Part shown: in pieces, positions 1-7,793 of the stretch
Position numbering within the stretch: position 1 is the first letter of the stretch
Layout of the letters: each line of letters starts with the position of its first letter
Origin: Nyssa sinensis
Taxonomy: Eukaryota; Streptophyta; Magnoliopsida; Cornales; Nyssaceae
Reading direction: 5' to 3'
Assembly (NCBI GenBank): GCA_008638375.1
Contig: CM018033.1
Span: 15,680,517 to 15,744,516 of the forward strand
Length of the DNA: 64,000 nucleotides
The notes under the pieces: generated by a model
Told to the model about the DNA's origin: nothing
The model's database searches: none
What the model saw: the letters and a program-made list of their open reading frames with translations, nothing else
Translations under genes and position numbers: made by a program

Positions 1-2
1 CA

Positions 3-1889
3 GTCCCACCGGTTTGGATTCCTCCTCCATCCGAAGGGCGCACTCCACCCTACTACCCTGAAGCCGAGGCTGTCAGGCAGGGTTCACAAGATGTCAGACT
101 CAGAGACCCGCGAAGGGTAGAGGAGATTGCCGAGTCTATGGACCGGACAATCGGCTTAAGAGGACCTCAGAACCCTCCAGAGCAAGACGAACTGGCCAGG
201 CTGCTCGGAAGACTAGCCACTCCGTTCACCCACGCCATCATGTCCGAAGAGAGGCCTAGAAAGTTCGTGGTGCCCAAATTCACTCTCTACGACAGATCTG
301 GAGATCCAGGGGATCACCTATCTCATTATCAGCATACGATGGCCCTTCACGGAGCCTCAGATGCTTTCATGTGTCGAACGTTCATCACCAGCTTGAAGGG
401 AACAGCTCTGAAGTGGTTCCACAACCTCCCTCCGAACTCAATTCCCAGCTTTTACGAGCTCGGTAGACAGTTCTTGGATAGATTTATGACCAGTAGGAGG
501 CTCAGAAGGGGGCCAGAATTCCTGCTGAATGTTAAGCAGACCAGGGAGGAATCCCTCCGGGCCTACATTGCCCGCTTCAACACCGAGCTCACTGAGATCA
601 CGGATTGCAGCCCAAAATTTCTTGTTGCGGCCCTTACTGCCGGGCTTGCCCAAGGTGGCTTCAGAGATTCTTTGACAAAGAGCCCCCCGGCCGATATGGC
701 AGCATTGATGGATCGGGCCAAAAAATACATCAACCTGGAAGAAGCCAACCGCTCATCCCAGAAGGGCAAGGATCAGACCCAGAGGGATAATCCGAAGCGG
801 GAGGACCATAAGAAGGAGGATCACAGAAAAGACTCCAACAGAAAGAGGGTCAGAAGCCCAGAGAAGAAAACGGCTCCCAGAGCTGTGTACAACTCCGCAC
901 CAAGGGAGTTCACCAACTTCACGCCTTTGAACACCACTCCAAACCAGGTACTCCAGCAGATCCGAGATCGGGAGAACCTGAGGTGGCCAGAGCCGATCAA
1001 AGGAGATCCCAGCCTGCGGGACCAAAGTAAGTATTGCAATTTCCATAAAGATCATGGGCATACTACTAACACTTGCAGGACCCTCCGATATGAGATAGAA
1101 CAGCTCATAAAGAAGGGACGTCTTCGGGAGTTCGTCAAACAAGACGGAAGGCAGAACCCCCAAGAAGACAAGCCTCAGCAGCGGCCAGATCAGAGGCCTG
1201 AACAGAGGCAAGAGCAGCGGGAAGGACGAAACGAGCCTCAGAGGCAGAACAACCATGTTATCTACGTCCTCCATGCTGACTCCCCTGTTACAGGAATGTC
1301 CAACAGGGCAAGAAAAAGATATGCTCGGGAGGCCAGAACCGCCCCAAACATCTTGCAGGTCTCCAACGTCGAAAAGAGGCTCAAGCCAGGGCCAGAGATC
1401 CAGTTCACCGAGCAAGATCTAGCAGGGGTACACTGCCCTCACAGTGATGCCCTTGTTATCACCCTCAGAATCGCCAACTTCGAAACTAGAAGAGTCCTAG
1501 TGGACACTGGCAGCTCAGTCAACATTCTATTCTATGAACCGCTTAAGCGGATGGGCATAGACCAGGACAGCGTCAAGCCCACCACTGCCGTAATGGCAGC
1601 TTTTGATGGCAACCTCAGCACCCCCTTGGGGAGAGTTGACCTTCCTACCACTATTGGGGAAGGTGAAGGGCAGAAGACCACCATCTCTGAATACATGGTG
1701 TTGAACATGAAGTCTCCATACAACGTCATCATCGGGAGACCCTGGTTACACCAGATAGGGGCGGTCACTTCGACCCTTCATCAGTGTCTGAAGTACGTCC
1801 ACAATCAGAGCGTGCACTCGGTCCGAGGATGTCAGCCAACCTCACGAGAATGTCACGCTATTGCCCTCAAGGAGACAGCTCCAAAATAG
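3..1889 (+). CDS. gag-pro: Gag-protease polyprotein of element A (5' partial)
   Basis: The reading frame is open from the first base of the window and ends at TAG 1887-1889. The true start is upstream; element B shows roughly 200 further N-terminal residues, rich in proline and glutamine. The Gag core (around 290-760) carries a retrotransposon Gag capsid-type domain with the signature LKGTALKWFHNLP. A charged Lys/Arg/Glu linker follows. Then comes a variant zinc knuckle CX2HX4HX4C, starting YCNFHKDHGH near 1035, and a Gln/Arg-rich stretch. The aspartic protease motif is VLVDTGSSVN, with the catalytic Asp codon at 1503, followed by the C-terminal flap and IIGRPWL near 1730. Gag packages RNA in cytoplasmic particles and the protease matures the polyprotein. 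Pol continues in the same frame after the stop, so the UAG is the Gag/Pol switch point. No internal break is seen. Confidence 0.93.
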   Translation, partial: VPPVWIPPPSEGRTPPYYPEAEAVRQGSQDVRLRDPRRVEEIAESMDRTIGLRGPQNPPEQDELARLLGRLATPFTHAIMSEERPRKFVVPKFTLYDRSGDPGDHLSHYQHTMALHGASDAFMCRTFITSLKGTALKWFHNLPPNSIPSFYELGRQFLDRFMTSRRLRRGPEFLLNVKQTREESLRAYIARFNTELTEITDCSPKFLVAALTAGLAQGGFRDSLTKSPPADMAALMDRAKKYINLEEANRSSQKGKDQTQRDNPKREDHKKEDHRKDSNRKRVRSPEKKTAPRAVYNSAPREFTNFTPLNTTPNQVLQQIRDRENLRWPEPIKGDPSLRDQSKYCNFHKDHGHTTNTCRTLRYEIEQLIKKGRLREFVKQDGRQNPQEDKPQQRPDQRPEQRQEQREGRNEPQRQNNHVIYVLHADSPVTGMSNRARKRYAREARTAPNILQVSNVEKRLKPGPEIQFTEQDLAGVHCPHSDALVITLRIANFETRRVLVDTGSSVNILFYEPLKRMGIDQDSVKPTTAVMAAFDGNLSTPLGRVDLPTTIGEGEGQKTTISEYMVLNMKSPYNVIIGRPWLHQIGAVTSTLHQCLKYVHNQSVHSVRGCQPTSRECHAIALKETAPK

Positions 1890-1895
1890 CAATTA
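1884..1895 (+). promoter_or_regulatory. Putative stop-codon readthrough site between gag-pro and pol
   Basis: The gag-pro stop is TAG followed directly by CAATTA, which fits the leaky-termination consensus UAG-CARYYA known from plant viruses of the tobacco mosaic type. Pol continues in the same frame (phase 0) with no shift. The same nine bases, TAGCAATTA, occur at the same place in element B (16728-16736, minus) and in the much older element E (51973-51981, minus). Readthrough itself is inferred. Confidence 0.7.
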
Positions 1896-2054
1896 CAGTA
1901 CACTCGGGACTGTGCAGATCCGGTTTTCACTCACACTCCCGAGGAGGAAGATTGCCCATCCGGCGTTGAAGAGCCCCTGAGCCCAAGGGGACGTGATAGC
2001 CGAGCCAAGCCTGTTGGCGAGCCCATCAAGATACTGGTCAGTTCAGAAGCATAG

Positions 2055-5000
2055 GGGCGTTATTTGTACATCGGCCCAGACCTTACGCCCGCCGAGCAGG
2101 AAAAGATAGTCAGGTTTCTGAAGAACAACCTCTCTATCTTTGCTTGGGAAACCAGGGACATGGAGGGAATAGATCCTAATCTGATAACTCACAAACTGAT
2201 GGTAGATCCAGATCACCCCCCAGTCAGACAGAAGAGAAGACCGATCACTCCCGAACGGCATCGGGTTATAGACGAAGAAGTCCAGAGGCTGCTGGACGCC
2301 AGGATGATACGAGAAGTTTTCTATCCCGAGTGGCTAGCCAACACTGTGCTCGTCAAGAAGAAGAACGGCAAGTGGAGAGTCTGTGTTGACTATACAGACC
2401 TCAACAAAGCATGCCCCAAGGACAGCTTTCCACTGTCGAGAATAGATCAACTGGTTGACGCCACTGCAGGGCATGAGCTTATGAGTTTCATGGACGCCTA
2501 CTCTGGATACAACCAGATCCAGATGTACCCTCCAGATCAGGAAAAGACTGCCTTCATAACCGAAAGAGGACTCTACTGCTACAGAGTGATGCCTTTCGGT
2601 TTGAAGAATGCTGGAGCCACTTACCAACGGTTGGTGAACAAGATGTTCAGCCCACTGCTTGGCAGCACCATAGAGGTATACATCGACGACATGCTGGTAA
2701 AGAGCCTCCAGAAAGGCAGCCACCTCCAGCACTTAGCCCAGACCTTCGATATCCTCAGACAGCACAAGATGAAGCTCAACCCCTCGAAATGTACCTTCGG
2801 AGTTACGAAGGGAAAATTCTTGGGGTACATCGTCTCTCAAAGAGGTATCGAAGCAGATCCCACTCAGATCCAAGCCCTGATTGGACTGAAGTCGCCAAAG
2901 ACCAGAAAGGAGATTCAGGCACTGAACGGCAGAGTCGCCGCATTGAGCAGATTTATATCCAAGTCCACTGATCGCTGCCTACCTTTCTTTAAAGCTCTAA
3001 AGGGCAGCAAGGCTTTGCAATGGACAGAAGAATGCGAGCATTCCTTCCAAGAACTAAAGGAGTACCTAGCCTCTTCAGAGCTCCTGTCAAAACCTGTACA
3101 AGGAGAAAAGCTGCTCCTGTACCTAGCAGTCTCTGAGAACGCGGTCAGTTCCGCACTAATCAAACAGGACAAAGGAGTACAGAGGCCTATATTCTACGTC
3201 AGTAGGGCACTACTTGACACGGAGAAAAGATACCCAGAAGTAGAGAAGCTGGCCTATGCCTTGGTCATATCAGCCCGGAAGCTTCGACCTTACTTTCAGG
3301 CCCATCCAATTGAGATTCCAACTGCCTATCCTCTAAAGTCAATACTGAGGAAACCCGAGGTATCGGGAAGGTTGGTCAAGTGGTCTGTGGAGCTAAGGGA
3401 GTTTGACATAGCATATGTACCCCGAAACTCCATTAAAGGGCAGGCCTTAGCTGACTTTGTAGCCGAGTTCACCCCGGCACTGCAGAACGAAGCACAAATC
3501 GCCGAAACTACAGGAACCTGGCTGCTGTATATTGATGGTTCGTCAACCGATCAAGGATCAGGGGTAGGACTGGTACTACAGTCCCCTGAGGGACTTACAT
3601 CGGAAAAAGCAGTCAGCCTGGGATTTAGAGCTTCCAATAATGAAGCTGAATATGAGGCCCTAATCTTAGGGATGAAGCTTGCCCTGGAATGCGAGGCTCA
3701 GAACCTCGATGTCTTCTCTGACTCCCAACTGGTAGTAAGCCAAGTTTTGGGAGAGTTTGCCATTAAGGATGACAGGATGCTTCGGTACTCCGAACTGGTG
3801 AACCATTTAAAGCATTCTTTCCAGACTTTCACTATCCAGAAGATTGAGAGAAGTCAGAACTGCAGAGCAGATGCTCTGGCTAACATGGCCTCCCGCCTCA
3901 AGTCTGAAACAGACTCCACCGTTAAAATCTCTTTTCAGCCAGGATCCAGCATTGAGGAAGCATCAGTTGCTCAAATTGATGAACAGACCCAGAGCTGGAT
4001 GACCCCAATCCTCCAGTATCTAAGATCCGGGCTCCTCCTAGAGGATAAAAACAAAGCCAGGAGAATCCGAATCAGAGCGGCTCGGTACCTGATCCTGAAC
4101 AACAAACTTTACAGGAGGTCATATTCTCAACCTCTGTTAAAGTGTTTGGCTCCAGACGAGTCACAATATGTTTTGGCTGAAATTCACGAGGGAATTTGCG
4201 GGAATCACAATGGGGGCAGAACTATAGCCCACCGAGCTCTATCGCAGGGCTACTACTGGCCCGGCATGCTGAAACAGGCTAAAGAATATGTTCAGAAATG
4301 TGACAAATGTCAGAGATTCGCCTCGTACCAACACCAGCCTCAGCACGAGCTCATCCCGATTCCTAGTCCTTGGCCCTTTGCTCAATGGGGAATGGACATT
4401 GTGGGTCTGTTACCACGAGCACCTCCAAACAGGAAGTACCTCTTGGTGGCTATCGACTACTTCTCTAAATGGGCCGAGGCCGAGCCTTTAACTCATATTA
4501 CAGAAAAGGAAGTTGAAAGCTTCACCTGGAAGAACATTGTCTGCAGGTTTGGCATACCACGTGTAATTATCTCGGATAATGGGACACAATTTACTGGTAA
4601 AGGCTTCAAGGCATTCTGCGAAAATCTCAACATCAGGCAGCACTTTGCCTCTCCAGGCCATCCACAAGCAAATGGGCAGGCAGAGGTCACCAACCGAACA
4701 ATCCTTGATGGGTTAAAGAAAAGGTTGGAACAAGCCAAAGGGAAGTGGGCAGAAGAGCTCCCAGGAGTCCTTTGGGCCTACCGTACAACCAGAAGAACTC
4801 CCACCTCTGAAACACCCTTCTCATTAGCCTATGGGACAGAAGCAGTGATTCCGGTTGAAATCGGTATGCCAACTCTGAGGACTGAGGCCTTTGAGCAAGA
4901 ATCCAATGATCAGCAGCTAATGGAGAACCTGGATTTGCTCGAAGAGAAAAGGGATCAGGCCAGCATCAAGATGGAAGCCTACCAACAAAGAATGGTCAAT

Positions 5001-5231
5001 AAATCCAGGATAGGACTCAAGACAGTCAGCTTTCAAGTTGGAGACTTCGTCTTAAGAAGAGTCTTTCAGAACACCAAGGATCCCACCATGGGAAAGTTAT
5101 CACCAAATTGGGAAGGCCCCTACAAAGTAACGAAGGTCGTTCGACCTACCACTTACTGGCTTGAAGACACGACTGGGAAACCTGTTCCTAGGCCATGGAA
5201 CGTAGAACACTTGCGGAAGTATTATCAATGA
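2055..5231 (+). CDS. pol: Pol polyprotein of element A: RT, two RNase H domains, integrase
   Basis: Pol is in the same frame as gag-pro. A second stop, TAG at 2052-2054, separates it from the readthrough site; element B has GAG there, so this is probably a private mutation of A. Residues below are counted from codon 2064. RT carries FMDAYSGYNQ near 143 and the catalytic YIDD at 206-209. The first RNase H region (about 350-470) has lost its leading acidic residue (LYLAVSENA). A second RNase H starts at LLYIDGSS (Asp491), with EAEYEAL, FSDSQL (Asp553) and a final Asp in RADALA (603). Integrase has the HHCC finger (HEGICGNH, CDKCQ) and the DD35E triad Asp778, Asp838, Glu874. A C-terminal chromatin- or DNA-binding tail ends at LRKYYQ. 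The length (about 1,055 residues) and domain order match autonomous Tat elements. Confidence 0.92.
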   Translation, partial: GRYLYIGPDLTPAEQEKIVRFLKNNLSIFAWETRDMEGIDPNLITHKLMVDPDHPPVRQKRRPITPERHRVIDEEVQRLLDARMIREVFYPEWLANTVLVKKKNGKWRVCVDYTDLNKACPKDSFPLSRIDQLVDATAGHELMSFMDAYSGYNQIQMYPPDQEKTAFITERGLYCYRVMPFGLKNAGATYQRLVNKMFSPLLGSTIEVYIDDMLVKSLQKGSHLQHLAQTFDILRQHKMKLNPSKCTFGVTKGKFLGYIVSQRGIEADPTQIQALIGLKSPKTRKEIQALNGRVAALSRFISKSTDRCLPFFKALKGSKALQWTEECEHSFQELKEYLASSELLSKPVQGEKLLLYLAVSENAVSSALIKQDKGVQRPIFYVSRALLDTEKRYPEVEKLAYALVISARKLRPYFQAHPIEIPTAYPLKSILRKPEVSGRLVKWSVELREFDIAYVPRNSIKGQALADFVAEFTPALQNEAQIAETTGTWLLYIDGSSTDQGSGVGLVLQSPEGLTSEKAVSLGFRASNNEAEYEALILGMKLALECEAQNLDVFSDSQLVVSQVLGEFAIKDDRMLRYSELVNHLKHSFQTFTIQKIERSQNCRADALANMASRLKSETDSTVKISFQPGSSIEEASVAQIDEQTQSWMTPILQYLRSGLLLEDKNKARRIRIRAARYLILNNKLYRRSYSQPLLKCLAPDESQYVLAEIHEGICGNHNGGRTIAHRALSQGYYWPGMLKQAKEYVQKCDKCQRFASYQHQPQHELIPIPSPWPFAQWGMDIVGLLPRAPPNRKYLLVAIDYFSKWAEAEPLTHITEKEVESFTWKNIVCRFGIPRVIISDNGTQFTGKGFKAFCENLNIRQHFASPGHPQANGQAEVTNRTILDGLKKRLEQAKGKWAEELPGVLWAYRTTRRTPTSETPFSLAYGTEAVIPVEIGMPTLRTEAFEQESNDQQLMENLDLLEEKRDQASIKMEAYQQRMVNKSRIGLKTVSFQVGDFVLRRVFQNTKDPTMGKLSPNWEGPYKVTKVVRPTTYWLEDTTGKPVPRPWNVEHLRKYYQ

Positions 5232-5263
5232 AGATTTTTTGTCTTTTACTTCCTTAAAACTGT

Positions 5264-5975
5264 TCATCTATTAATGCACAGGCCTTCAGAGCCTGGTCCA
5301 TCTATTAATGCACAAGTCTTATGACTTGGTCCATCTATTAATGCACAGGCCTCCAGAGCCTGGTCCATCTATTAATGCACAAGTCTTATGACTTGGTCCA
5401 TCTATTAATGCACAGGCCTTCAGAGCCTGGTCCATCTATTAATGCACAAGTCTTATGACTTGGTCCATCTATTAATGCACAGGCCTTCAGAGCCTGGTCC
5501 ATCTATTAATGCACAGGCCTCCAGAGCCTGGTCCATCTATTAATGCACAAGTCTTATGACTTGGTCCATCTATTAATGCACAGGCCTCCAGAGCCTGGTC
5601 CATCTATTAATGCACAAGTCTTAGGACTTGGTCCATCTATTAATGCACAAGTCTTATGACTTGGTCCATCTATTAATGCACAGGCCTTTAGAGCCTGGTC
5701 CATCTATTAATGCACAAGTCTTATGACTTGGTCCATCTATTAATGCACAAGTCTTATGACTTGGTCCATCTATTAATGCACAGGTCTTCAGAGCCTGGTC
5801 CATCTAATAATGCACAAGTCTTATGACTTGGCCTATCTATTAATGCACAGGCCTCCAGAGTCTGGTCTATCTATTAATGCACAGGCCTCCAGAGCCTGGT
5901 CTATCTATTAATGCACAGGCCTCCAGAGCCTGGTCTATCTACTAATGCACAGGCCTTCAGAGCATGGACCATCTT
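5264..5975 (+). repeat. Hairpin-forming tandem array downstream of pol, 21 units of 33-34 bp
   Basis: The units share CATCTATTAATGCACA and then carry one of two self-complementary cores: CAGGC-loop-GCCTG (CTTCAGA or CTCCAGA loop) or CAAGTC-TTAT-GACTTG. The two core types alternate irregularly, 21 units in all by eye. The last units drift (CATCTACTAATG, GAGCATGG). Elements B (12553-13362) and E (48550-48875) have arrays at the same place with different stems that still pair. The array starts about 30 bp after the pol stop. Function is unknown. 3' UTR structure, RNA stability, packaging and antisense processing are all possible. Confidence 0.9.
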
Positions 5976-6263
5976 CAACTAGCAGATTCTGTGATCCAGT
6001 CTATCCAAAGGCAGAAGTTCTGAGCACCTGTCAACTAAAGTTTCCTAGAACGGAATACCTCGGATCTGACACTTACATTATTTGACTTATCTGTCAAACA
6101 AACCAGCACCATGGTTTCAACCAAACGTGAAGTACTTCGATTCTGGCATTTTTCTAAGTTTTTGATTTATTTTCAGAACAATCGACAATGCATTAGAAGG
6201 TGCTTAAAGTTTCAAAAGAGCACATTCACAGAAAATATCAGATCTGAGAAGAAGAAATTCAAC

Positions 6264-6269
6264 TTTATT
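6264..6269 (-). terminator. Antisense polyadenylation signal AATAAA
   Basis: On the minus strand the sequence reads ATCAATAAAGTTG, downstream of the second antisense ORF. The same context, ATCAATAAAATTG, is conserved in element B on its antisense strand (12244-12249). This supports a real antisense transcript end. It is a motif-based inference. Confidence 0.45.
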
Positions 6270-6301
6270 GATAACTCAAAAAGATTTACATCAATACCAA
6301 G

Positions 6302-6391
6302 ACACTACTACAGAAGCTATTACAGAAGCTATTACAGAAGCTATTACAGAAGCTGCTACAGAAGCTATTACAGAAGCTATTACAGAAGCCA
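6302..6391. repeat. Short minisatellite, about seven 12-bp units
   Basis: The motif ACAGAAGCTATT is repeated with single-base changes. It lies in the 3' part of the second antisense transcript unit. Because the unit is a multiple of three, it creates repetitive open frames on both strands (Tyr-Arg-Ser on plus, Cys-Asn-Ser-Phe on minus) that are not evidence of a protein. Confidence 0.85.
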
Positions 6392-6463
6392 CGCTTGGCA
6401 ACATAATGGCTCTTCTCCTGGGATGATAAAGGGGCACAAGATCCAAAACCTTCAAAGCCGCCT

Positions 6464-7034
6464 TCATCGGCTCCATTTGAAAGGAAGGAACCCTGAACCC
6501 CAGTCTGCATCAAGTAGTGCCCAGGCCATTTCATCATCACTATCACTGGTCCCATGACCAACCGATGATAAGGGCTCTGAGCCTCAGAAGACTTTTCGTT
6601 CTCCACCTTTGTAATCGGCATAACGCCCCAGCCAATTAAAGCAAGGGTTCCTGCCAAGTCATAAAAGGGAGAAGGCGGCCCCCATTCATCTCCCTCAGAG
6701 CAGTTGTCACTGCCGAGTTATAAGCGGGAGGAGGCAACCCACCTTCAATCTTCTTCTTCACACCATCTGTTTCACCCCAGCCACTTGGAGCAAGGGTCTC
6801 TGACAGGGCATGAGGAAGAGGAGGCAACTCACCTTCGTCTTCATCACCAACGCTCCAGGCCTCGATTGAATCAGGGAGGGACCACCACCAGTCGGAGAAA
6901 TCTCGACTAGATACCAGAGGAAACAAGAAGACTTGTGCCTCCTTCAATCCTTCCTTGGAGACTGAAAATAGGGGAGGGTTAACTTTTGGCCACAGTTCAG
7001 TTATTCCCAACTCAGGCAAGGAATCATCCATCAT
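6464..7034 (-). CDS. Second antisense gene of element A, unknown function (spliced, model tentative)
   Basis: I do not recognise the family. The first block starts at ATG 7034 (MMDDSLPEL) and reads a Ser/Trp/Asp-rich peptide with FSVSKEGLKEAQVFL and SDWW through about 6750. The second block, 6576-6464, follows a CAG acceptor and ends DSDDEMAWALLDADWGSG...KWSR then stop (6464-6466). Element B carries both blocks at the equivalent place on its antisense strand (11565-12077). In the second block several differences between A and B are synonymous (GCA/GCG Ala, GAC/GAT Asp, CTA/CTC Leu, GGG/GGA Gly), which suggests coding constraint. A TATATATA box lies about 100 bp upstream and an AATAAA signal downstream. 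The donor site and the middle of the gene are not resolved. Element E lacks it. Confidence 0.45.
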
Positions 7035-7133
7035 CTCCGAACGAGTGGAAGAACTCTGGCAGCATATAAAAACCTATCTTACAAGCAATTCGGGGAGCAG
7101 AAAGGTTGAGCACAACCATATGCCCTCGTTTCC

Positions 7134-7143
7134 ATATATATAG
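7134..7143 (-). promoter_or_regulatory. TATA box candidate for the second antisense gene
   Basis: The minus strand reads CTATATATATGGAAACGAGG, about 100 bp upstream of ATG 7034. Element B keeps AATATATATGGAAACGAGG at the equivalent place (near 11455-11475, plus). Conservation of a TATA box plus downstream context between the two copies supports a promoter. Confidence 0.45.
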
Positions 7144-7793
7144 ACACTGGAAGACCAAAGGCCACCTAGTTGAACCGTCACAACGGTTAAGCGAAGTGCT
7201 AGCTTCGAAATCCCAAACGGCGAAGGTGCAATAAATGGAGTATTAAACCACCTTCTCGGGAGAAGCAAAAGGCAGGGCCATACACGTAATACACAGGCTT
7301 TTAATCTTTCCCATGTATGTGACGTGACGGTTTCTCCATGTCATTGACACTTACAGGACCACGTGTACAACAGAGGTCCATCAACTATGACGTTTCTTGA
7401 TTTCTAACAGATCTGGAGACAGAAGATCTGATCAACCAAACTACAACCACAAAGATATCCACTTATTATTATGTCCCCGAATTCAGAACGGTCAGCTTTG
7501 AAATACTTCAAAACAGAAGTCTCCAATTACTGGCCTAAGGAAAGTAAAGAAGTTCGGAACACAGCTTCCTGCAGAAGAAAATCTGATCTGGTATACACTA
7601 AACTCCAGAGCAGGGTAACTTGCAACAATTATTACCATCAACTACACGTTAAGGCACTACAGAGCTACATAACTCAAAGATACGCACAAATGCTACAGAG
7701 CAATATAACCAAAGAGGCGAGCATTAACCAAAAGACTGTTCCATTAAACAAATGTATGTCTCAAGTACATTGAAAAATAACAAAATATGGATC
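7144..7793. other. Spacer between the two antisense genes of element A
   Basis: No convincing ORF. It would serve as promoter upstream region for the second antisense gene and as 3' flank for the first. It holds repeated words such as CTACAGAGC (near 7659 and 7692). The part to about 7230 aligns with element B 11360-11470 in reverse. Beyond that the two diverge strongly. Confidence 0.6.

Noticed and set aside
753..1415. 220-codon open frame on the minus strand opposite gag
   Set aside because: It lies wholly opposite the charged gag linker, whose codon bias keeps the complementary strand open. No domain, promoter or conserved start.
5264..5975. CRISPR-like array of short palindromic repeats
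   Set aside because: The variable parts are themselves the two alternating hairpins, not unique spacers, and the context is a plant retrotransposon.
6111..6557. 148-codon plus-strand ORF with Tyr-Arg-Ser repeats
   Set aside because: Driven by the 12-bp minisatellite; element B does not keep the frame, and the opposite strand has better support.
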